A stretch of DNA of 64,000 bases from Litsea cubeba (Eukaryota; Streptophyta; Magnoliopsida; Laurales; Lauraceae). The notes below the pieces were generated by a model, which saw only the letters and a program-made list of their open reading frames with translations, searched no databases and had not been told where the DNA came from. Location: assembly GCA_012931725.1 (NCBI GenBank), contig CM022946.1, positions 46,705,252 through 46,769,251 on the forward strand, in the 5' to 3' direction. Each line of letters begins with the position of its first letter. Within the stretch, counting starts at the first letter, position 1. Below are positions 56,503 through 64,000 of this stretch, in pieces. The position numbers and the translations under genes were made by a program.

Positions 56503-58880
56503 TATATTATATGCAAATTTATAGTATTTTGTGAGTTATAAAATTAATATTTGATTTGACAATTGGATTTCTCATATATGCTATGATACTGAGATACTTG
56601 TACAGGCCCAACGTATCCGTATCGTACTGCTACGACACTTGTATTAGTACCTAATACTGCACAGATACTTCCAGAGACCAAGTTTAACACATCCTTCTTA
56701 TAAAGTCCTTTACTTCATATAGTTTTTCTAATATTTTTACTTCTCACCATAAGAAAATGCTAGTGATCTAAAGAAAAAATTAGGATACCCATATCTCCTA
56801 GATTTTCAAAAGTTAGGAGTCGTATCCCCGATCTCTATATCAGTTTTGTATCCATATCCGTATCTAGGCATCATAGGTGAGAATAAAGTAGTGCATTGTA
56901 ATTAAAGCATCACTTTGAAGCCACTAGGATCACAGTAAAAAAAAATTGAGAGGAGACATAAATAGATAATATAACATTAACATCCAAATAATCCATCAAA
57001 CCTAAAACATGTCCATCCCTAAATCACGACCATAAAGTATAACTTTAACACCTTATCATAGTCAAATAAACATCCACATTTAAACACAGTAATAAACACC
57101 TTGAAGAACATATAATTATTCCACATCCAAATTATGTTCTATGTATGTAAAGTCCATCCATCAGCACATGTATTTCTTTAGAGCAGTACCACCTTCAGTG
57201 CTGATGATAGACCACTTCCAGACCTGTAAAACAAATGGCATTTAGAAATAAATGCAAAAATATGGCCTCCTAAACACTAACACTGTTCTACGACAACAAA
57301 AGATCTAAACCTCACATGCAAAGAAATGCCATAATGGTGAAATATCAACTATAAAATAGACTAAAGGAAGACATGAAATGAACAATTATAGATTGAGGGG
57401 TGAACTATGTGAATTAAATATTTGATTTATACATACCAATGAGCATGGACTCCTTGAGATACATGCATTTTCTGTCACATGCAATGAACTAGATGCATTT
57501 AAATGGGATACCTCAAGAAAGAGATCCAGAGCCACCTCTAGTGCAACAAGTCGTGGCAAGCAATAGATTCTCACTGATCGGGCTCTCTACGGATCTTTCT
57601 ATTATTTGGAAAAACAACAGGTTGATAAAGCCACCCCATTTAATGTAGTAATTGGGGAGGTTGCTGGTTTTGGCATATAATGCACTTGTACTTGTACTAT
57701 TCTTTTTGTTGTTTGTTGTTATCTGCTTTGTTGTGTAATCTGATCTTTTTTTTTTATTAATAAAATTTACTTGTTTTCCATTAAAAAAAAATTCTTCTCT
57801 GCTATGGACCCAACTTCCAACAGGGTCAGACCAAAATATTGAGTTTGGATCTTCTGTCTTTGATCTTTTTAGGATGCCCATGGTCTGAGGTCATTGGGAG
57901 GAAGGACTGGATTCAATTTCAATCCCATCTTCTCCCACATGGTAGGCTTTGGCATTGGATGGAGAATGTTCCTATATGTTAGCCTGTCATGATGACAATA
58001 CCTCCAAATCAATGGTCACTGACAATCAAAGAAACCATCCCCAGAATAACATTTTGTCTACTTCTACAATCCCGATTTGCAACGGACATATGCCACTATT
58101 AGCATCTTAACCAATAGCTGAAACCAACATTCCCTTGGATTTTTCCCATAAAAAAGGTGTCACTTAGGATGATGACCATTAAGAAACCAACGATGCAAGC
58201 ATGGTATGGAACAAAAAATCTTAAGAAAGATTCACCACGTTCCAATGCATACTTTACAATGCTTCTCGAGTTATATTTGACAAGGGTCTGTGCAAACAAC
58301 AGAATCAAGTAACATGACACCCTCGCATGATCCATGAATGCATTGCCAAGCAATTTCTTTCACACACCACATTTTCAACTATGGAATTTTAATACCATAT
58401 TTTCTTTATAGAAAAAAGAATTATGCCACTTAATTATGCATTATTAAACCTGCATCCATCTTTAGTAACCTTCTTTCTTGATAGCCACCAAAATGATTCC
58501 CTGTGAGTTCCAGTCATGGGTTATGTGCATGAGTATTAGTCTTTTAATTTGAAATGAAAGACCACACACCACATATAATGTACATTGGAGCATCTCGCAG
58601 TCAAGCGCTGCCTATCGTGCCTCAGAAAATTTATGTCAAAAACATTTTGGATGAATTGCTCTCTTTATAGTCATTTGAATGACATCAACATTGATAAATT
58701 GATGCCTGACCTCCAAGTAGAGGAGAAGAAACATTGTGGTGAAGCCAACTAAAAGAATATAAAGGAAGAAAAGATAAAGAGAAGGGAATATGTGCATAGC
58801 TTCTCACTAATTAAAAAAAAAAAAGCTGCAACTTCTGAAAACCTCTTTTGCTTAACATATCATACCTCCCCTCACAATGA
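56503..58880. other. Intergenic sequence with possible LINE 3' end
   Basis: At 57640-57790 the plus strand has a T-rich trailer, ATTAATAAAATTTAC and a final A run, like the 3' end of a LINE copy; no coding motif precedes it. At about 57162-57223 a minus-strand acceptor (TTGTTTTACAG) precedes a short open stretch, which could be a terminal exon, but two frames are possible and no partner exon was found. Nothing else is supported. Confidence 0.3.
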
Positions 58881-58889
58881 GTTCCTAGA

Positions 58890-59115
58890 TTCACTTGCAA
58901 GTTGGAGCATGGATGTCAATCATGCCTAACTTGCCTCACATACAGTGAAGACGATCTTTACTTATCCCTTCAGTAAAAAACTCTGCAAGCTGGTCTTGTG
59001 AGTTCTGAGTACAATATAACTTCTCCCAATGCATCTCTTTTACTTACTAATGACAATCTGCCTCAACATGTTTCATTTGCTCCTGATGTACTAGATTGGT
59101 AATAAATATGAATAG
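58890..59115 (-). pseudogene. Copia RNase H C-terminal relic
   Basis: Read on the minus strand: KHVEADCH, then YCTQNSQDQLAEFFTEGISK, then GKLGMIDIHAPTC. This matches the RNase H to C-terminus order of a Copia element of another subfamily than the Sirevirus-like one (CHF...QLADIFTK...GKLGMIDI pattern). Several stops are present and no LTR was identified nearby. Confidence 0.7.
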
Positions 59116-59700
59116 CTGCAATATGATCATACTGAAGCTTCACGGGAACAGACACAATGGGTAGTTTATGCATGTGATGACTGGTAAGGAAAACAGTGAA
59201 GCCATACTTTTTTTGAAATGGTAAATTGTATTAAAAAAAGCTTTACAGTATAAAAGGATTATACTCAGAAGCGGCAGGTGGGTAACGACTTATTTTAAAT
59301 ATTCTTCTATTTGGTCCTGGTTGGAAACTGAACTCCAAATTATCAGCCCAAAGAGAGCCACTGTGGTATTTGGGTTATGGACCATCCAGAGGCCCATCAG
59401 ACTAGCTAGCCCTATCATTGATCCTAGGCATATCCAAGTATAGCATCAAGTCAACCATTACTAGTTGGGCTTCCAATCAGCTTATATATGAATGAGATGT
59501 GACACCGTGAACACTTATCTTTTATTTTTGACTGTTCTAACGAGGGCGGAGGACAAATATTACAGTTACGAAGAATTAACTGAGCTGTATTTAGCAATCA
59601 AAATAAAGGAAGATTAATAGATAACAAACCAAGCATTAACAATAGTTGTAGGTAGCCTTAATGACATCCATGTGGTTACCTGGGAACCGAACTGGGTATC

Positions 59701-59811
59701 TTAATTGCCTAACATATGATCAAGTCCTGCAGCCTGAAGTGCCGCCATCTGGTTTGCTCCTCTAACATCATGTACGAGCTGTTGAAGCCACAGCCTGGTT
59801 GTTGGGTCATC
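59701..59811 (-). CDS. Terminal exon of an unrecognised minus-strand gene
   Basis: On the minus strand a good acceptor (CATACTCTTCAG) at 59812 opens a 36-codon exon: DDPTTRLWLQQLVHDVRGAN followed by QMAALQAAGLDHMLGN and a TAA at 59701-59703. The composition is protein-like (amphipathic, Leu/Ala/Gln rich), quite unlike the surrounding AT-rich DNA. Downstream on the minus strand an AATAAAA occurs at about 59521-59527, a plausible polyadenylation signal. I do not recognise the family. Upstream exons must lie to the right; none could be found before 61.5 kb. They could lie beyond transposon-filled introns or have been lost. Confidence 0.5.
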   Translation of the reverse strand, partial: DDPTTRLWLQQLVHDVRGANQMAALQAAGLDHMLGN

Positions 59812-59923
59812 CTGAAGAGTATGAAACAATGCAAATGAATATACTGAAAGTGAGCTTGTAAGGCAGTGACGTGCTAGTATTAGACTTTTAAGTTTTAAAC
59901 CAGTCACAAGTCCTAATCCTTTC

Positions 59924-60510
59924 TTGTTTCATTTTATAAGCAAATCAATGTATGCACATATAAAGGAGAATTCTACCAAAGATTATAAGCTGGATCTAAT
60001 ATACAAGAGTAACAATAAGATTGAAAGATTTGTTGGGAAACAAATGATCAGCCGCCAAGACAACCAGAACATACGGACTTCACTTCAAGCTCAAATCCAC
60101 TTAGATGAGACTGCCAGCACTTCATCTTCTGCTGTGACGTTGACCCCATATCAGATTCAGGATATGATACAGAGTTCAGCAGCTTCGCCTTCACCTCCAT
60201 GGGTGTTTCTGGTCAGTAGTCGGTACACTCATGCTCACTTTCCACTGCCCACGGTTTACTCACACAGCTCTTACCACTACCCTTTCACCTTACCTTCCCC
60301 ATGGTGTATAGATTCCAGTGCTTCTAAGCACGTGACTTCCATGGAGCAAAGTCTTAGTGGATGTTCGGCCATATGCCAGACATGAAATGATTACCGCTGC
60401 CAATGGCCAACATTTATCCATTGCTGGCACAGGGTCGATTTACATTACAACTCCTGAACATCAACCCATTTCTAATGCAGGTCCGATTTTATGCAATCGG
60501 ACTGTCTAAG
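59924..60510 (+). pseudogene. Copia gag-protease relic
   Basis: The plus strand has a Ser/Thr/Pro-rich gag-pol linker containing LTPYQIQDMIQSS. It is followed by a protease-like WCIDSSASKHVTSMEQS (the usual DSGAS box altered to DSSAS) at about 60302-60350. After a frameshift comes ITAANGQHLSIAGTGSIYI. It is opposite in strand to the relic at 58890-59115, so the two come from different insertions. Confidence 0.65.
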
Positions 60511-60685
60511 CCCAGATAACCAAAACCAGAAGTAGTCCCGAATTGCTGCAATCGGACTGTCTAGGTCCCAACCCAAACCAGAAATATTCCAACACCTGCA
60601 CCAATAACGCAGTCCCAATTTTATGCAATATGACTGTCTAGGGCCCAGATAATCAAAACAAGAAATATTCCAACAACTGAAGGAA
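60478..60685. repeat. Short tandem repeats around TGCAATCGGACTGTCTA
   Basis: Three diverged units, each with ATGCAAT(C/A)(G/T)GACTGTCTA, CCCAGATAA or CCCAACC, and AACCAGAAATATTCCAACA, lie at about 60495, 60555 and 60625. No function is evident. The following 60686-61467 shows no feature I can support. Confidence 0.55.
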
Positions 60686-61469
60686 CAAAGCTGAAAGAAT
60701 CACCAAACTCACCCTAAAGCCTTCTCAATCTTCTAGCATCCACACGACACGAGAAAAAGGAAGAAAACAAAAGCAACTACTGTTTTTTTGTAATTTACCG
60801 TTCATGGTACTGTAGCATCTACATTAATGATGACTACTGTTAAAACCCTAGGAATCCTCCTAATTAGACTCCTCCTATAATTAGATGTCCTTACAATTGT
60901 TTCATACTTAAAATCAGTCAAGAATTATTATAAGAAATAATCAAAATCAGCATCTTCCAGAAATCTGGTAGTCCAAATCACTTTGGAGTAGATTGGCTAT
61001 GGACCCCACATGGCTCACCCTTTGATGAATCAAATTGCAGGACCTTCTAGTGAACTCTCAGGTGAACCTACAGAGGCCTTAACTTATTGGATTGGGTCAG
61101 TTTTGACCCACTAAACTCTGGCTCCAAAACAGCTGCATGTGATACCCCTTTGAGGACTGAATTTTTCTGTAAAAATTGTAATACAGCCCCTGCTCTGTTC
61201 AGAATTCTTCAAACAGTCCTTGTGATGTTATTTTTAAGCTTAAATATGAACTATTTGGGTTCAAATTTCAATACTTGGACAAAATTTGTTGGGACCCTTG
61301 CGGACACTCTTGGGATGCTCAAATTGCTTCAAGTAGGCTTCGCCTAGTGCAAATTCATACTCTAAAACTAACTCGGCATCATTCTCGAGTTTGCATCTTC
61401 GTGTTGCCATTTGTGTCAGCGCTTTCACTTCTTGTGACACTTCTATGGAGAAGCTTGTATATCTAGCTG

Positions 61470-62347
61470 TGTGGGGAGATTTTCAAAGCTCCAAGATTAC
61501 GCTAATCACGGCCATCAGATGAGACTAAGCATTCTCACGTGTCATCCGCGTGCCATCTACGTGGCACCAGAATCACCTCGGCTACCAGAACAGAAGCCTC
61601 AGCCGAAGTCAGGCAGGTCCTGGCCGCTAGCGCCGAGCTCGGCTACCCAGGTTCCTCCTCGGCTAAAAGCTTGACCTCGGCGAAAGGAGCCGGGACGAAA
61701 GCCGAAGCAAGGGAGAATCCCCACTCGCGCCCTTCGCCCGCCACGCCATCGGACACGTGGAGGAATAGGGGTGCGAGCCAGTGAGACAGATGCGACATCC
61801 AACCGTCCACAATCTTCGCCAGATCACTGACAGGGCGGCATCCAGCGGCTGAAGCCAAATCAAGGCAAGGCCCGAGGGTGGATCCGATGGGACCTCTACC
61901 GCCAAAGGCGTCCAACATGATCCGGCCCAACATGACACATATTAAATGCGATGTGGGCTGATCCGACTGGCATTAAATGCAAAGTGGGCTGGAATGGACC
62001 GCATTTATTACTTTGTGGGCTGATAAAGACTTCCCTATCAAATCATGGGACCCACGCCAAAATATCATCCAAGATATCGTCCAGTTCTCTATAAATAGAA
62101 CCCCATTTCACATGCAAGGTATGCATTATCCACACTTGAGAGTCCCCACTCTGCCTCTCTTCTTCCTCCCCTTTGTTCCAGTTCACTTACTGACTTAGGC
62201 ATCGGAGAGCCTTGCGCCGCTCAGGCCAGGGTCCTTTGACCGTTTGCTCTTCCCTTTCAGGCTTTGAGGCAGCAGATCATCTTCTTCATTAGGATAAGTC
62301 CTGTAAGGCACCCCGATTATTGTGGGTCATATTTTTCTGCACCTACA
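61470..62347 (+). mobile_element. 5' LTR of a Ty3-type retrotransposon continuing past the right edge
   Basis: The 3' end is firm: ...TTCTGCACCTACA at 62347, two bases before a primer-binding site at 62350 starting TGGCGCCGTCTGTGGG, whose first nine bases match the acceptor end of plant tRNA-Asp. A TATA box (TATAAATA) is at 62090-62097. The 5' end is uncertain; TGTGGGGAGATTTTC at 61470 is the best TG start. The element is markedly GC-richer than its surroundings. This type of primer site is common in Tat-lineage Ty3 elements (inference). Confidence 0.75.
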
Positions 62348-62412
62348 ATTGGCGCCGTCTGTGGGAAAGCACTATCCCAACCTTTCCAACCTTCTCAATC
62401 TTCCCAGAAACC

Positions 62413-64000
62413 ATGCCTCTGAAAGCTAAGAAAGGCGGAGAGTCCCCGAGAGCAAGACTCGAGCGTCCGGGCCCGTCGACGGACGTCCCTCCTCAGGAGC
62501 GGTCTGGAACGGTGCATGGCGCGTCTGCAGGTGAGGAGCGCGTAGGCTCGCGACCCTTCATCGAAGTTCCCTTCCAAGAGGGGCTTGAGACCTCGCTCTC
62601 TGATGAGGAAGTCATTCCTCCCCGACGGGACGAGCATCGACGTGAGCGCCCTCTCAAAGGCAAAGCTGCGGCAGTGGAGGAGCCACGCTGTGTGCAACCC
62701 CCTGATGATGGAGGAGACATCGCAGCTCAAAACACTCTCCTCCAGAAGTAGGAGCGAATAATCCGCCAGCTCCAGCAGCAACTGAGAGCGGTGCAAAATG
62801 CCTCGCTAAGGCAGCCCTCAGAGCCCCAAGGCGAGAAGAGAGCTGTCCAGAGCAAGGTAGTCCAGCCCTCCCGCGAGGATCTAAGAGCCTTTCTGGATCA
62901 GAAGCGCAGCCAGGCCCACGATGAATGCTCGAGCAACACCCATAGCCATCGTGGCCGCGACGGACGAGCTCATAGCCGAGGCCATTCGAAGTGAAAGCCA
63001 AGAGCACTGACACCAGAGAAGGATGACGAGCAGGAGCGGCTCGACAAGCGCATCAAGCTGGCTCTTCAGCATAACCTGGAGATGCGGGACCAGCAAGAAA
63101 TCTGTGGCCCCACCGATCTGGGGGCCTCTCCCTTCACACGGGATATCGAGAGAACTCCCTTGCCCAAGAAGTTCTCTGTCCCGTGGTTCGTCCCCTACGA
63201 CGGATTGTCTGACCCATCCGTTCACTCCGGCACTTCTCTCAGAAGATGTCCATCTGGGGGAACGAGGGCCACCTCAACTGCGAGATCTTCTCCTCCAGTT
63301 TGAGCGACCTCCCTCTGAAGTGGTTCTGCACTCTACTGGAGAAGTCTATTTCGAGTTGGAGAAAGCTCCAGCTCTCATTCCTGAAGAAGTTCCAGGCCTA
63401 CAGTGTCGTCCCTAAGACCGATGCTGATATCCTTGCCCTAAAGATGAAGCAGGGCGAGAGCCTCACCCAGTTCGCCCAGCAGTTCTGGGCGATTTACAGC
63501 CAGATCGAGGATACCAGAGAAGAGGTAGCGATTTTCGCCTTCCGGAATGCCCTGTTACTAGGGCACGAGCTGCAGAAAGATTTGGTTGGAGATCCCGCTA
63601 CCTCCATGCCAGCCTTGATGTCCCGGATAAAGCGCTATGTCGCCCGGGAGGAGGATGAAATCCGGAACCCAAGGAAGGAGCAACCAGCCCCAGCAGCGGG
63701 GTAAGAAGCCATTCCAGAAGCAAGAGCTGAAGCAAGCCTGGGTCTCCAGTTCGGCGAAAGCTACGGCGTCCGGGTCTGGGGGCAGCAAGAGGACCAGACC
63801 TCCCTCCGACGCCTACCAAGCCGTGAACATCGTCTTCAAGGAGCCGATCCACCAGGTCATGAACAAGATAAAGACCAAGCCATTCTTCAAGTGGCCTCGA
63901 CCCTTGCAAGGCGATCCCTCCACCCGTGACCAAACCAGGTTCTGTGCCTACCATAAGGGTAACGGGCACAGGACCGAGGAGTGCAGGACTCTGAAGTATC
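62413..64000 (+). pseudogene. Ty3 gag, decayed, running off the right edge
   Basis: The first ATG (62413) opens MPLKAKKGGESPRARLERPG. A long charged N-terminal region follows, interrupted by TAG at 62749 and TGA at about 62992. The gag core is recognisable: PLPKKFSVPWFVPYDGLSDP (about 63160-63220), then after a frameshift SDLPLKWFCTLLEKSISSW (about 63303), KKFQAYSVVPKTDADILALK and GESLTQFAQQFW. A further frameshift leads to a zinc-knuckle-like CAYHKGNGHRTEEC (about 63943-63985), typical of Tat-clade gag. The rest of the element is outside the window. Confidence 0.82.

Noticed and set aside
57162..57223. Short minus-strand terminal exon behind an acceptor at about 57224
   Set aside because: Two alternative frames, fewer than 22 codons and no upstream exon; evidence too thin for a gene call.

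Overview
The window is nuclear DNA of a flowering plant. It has GT-AG introns, CT-rich untranslated leaders and plant-specific transposon families (MULE, plant hAT, Copia and Ty3 LTR elements, L1-type LINE, TRIM). The gene structure and the AT-rich introns fit a eudicot or magnoliid better than a grass, but the species cannot be named from the sequence. Nearly everything is transposable-element DNA. Only one apparently intact host gene is present.

Region 1 (1-22.2 kb) is a decayed Mutator-like element (MULE) broken up by nested insertions. Its + strand carries a plant-mobile-domain (PMD) gene that runs into a Ulp1/C48-type SUMO-protease-like gene (3.8-15.6 kb). Its - strand carries a convergent MuDRA transposase gene (22.2-17.2 kb). 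Four insertions with 5-8 bp target-site duplications (TSDs) lie inside it: a solo LTR at 5949-11553, which holds a second solo LTR at 6428-10247, which holds a hAT MITE at 7015-7619; a Copia solo LTR at 12852-14810; and a solo LTR at 19186-21558 that splits the transposase exon. A divergent inverted copy of that last LTR sits at 271-2818, with internal retroelement sequence leaving the left edge.

Region 2 (24.6-49.7 kb) is a single protein-coding gene on the + strand: a 233-residue one-RRM RNA-binding protein of the plant NSR/RBPMS-like type, in six exons. Its 702-bp CDS is spread over 24.9 kb. Intron 3 holds a 507-bp TRIM element. Intron 4 (11.6 kb) holds a 9,993-bp Sirevirus-like Copia element with both LTRs and a 5-bp TSD. 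Intron 5 (8.1 kb) holds a 5,430-bp hAT element with a nearly complete transposase gene and a perfect 8-bp TSD, plus a 5'-truncated LINE.

Region 3 (49.7-64 kb) is intergenic. It holds small non-autonomous hAT elements (one is a derivative of the intron-5 hAT family), LINE and Copia relics, and one spliced-looking terminal exon of an unrecognised - strand gene (59701-59811). At the right edge is the 5' LTR and decayed gag of a Ty3-type element that continues beyond the window.

The most notable items are the PMD/Ulp1/MuDRA MULE with its four-level nest, the antisense ORF and repeated polypurine tracts in the Sirevirus-like element, the autonomous/non-autonomous hAT pair, and the survival of a short RRM gene whose introns have filled with sense-oriented transposons.
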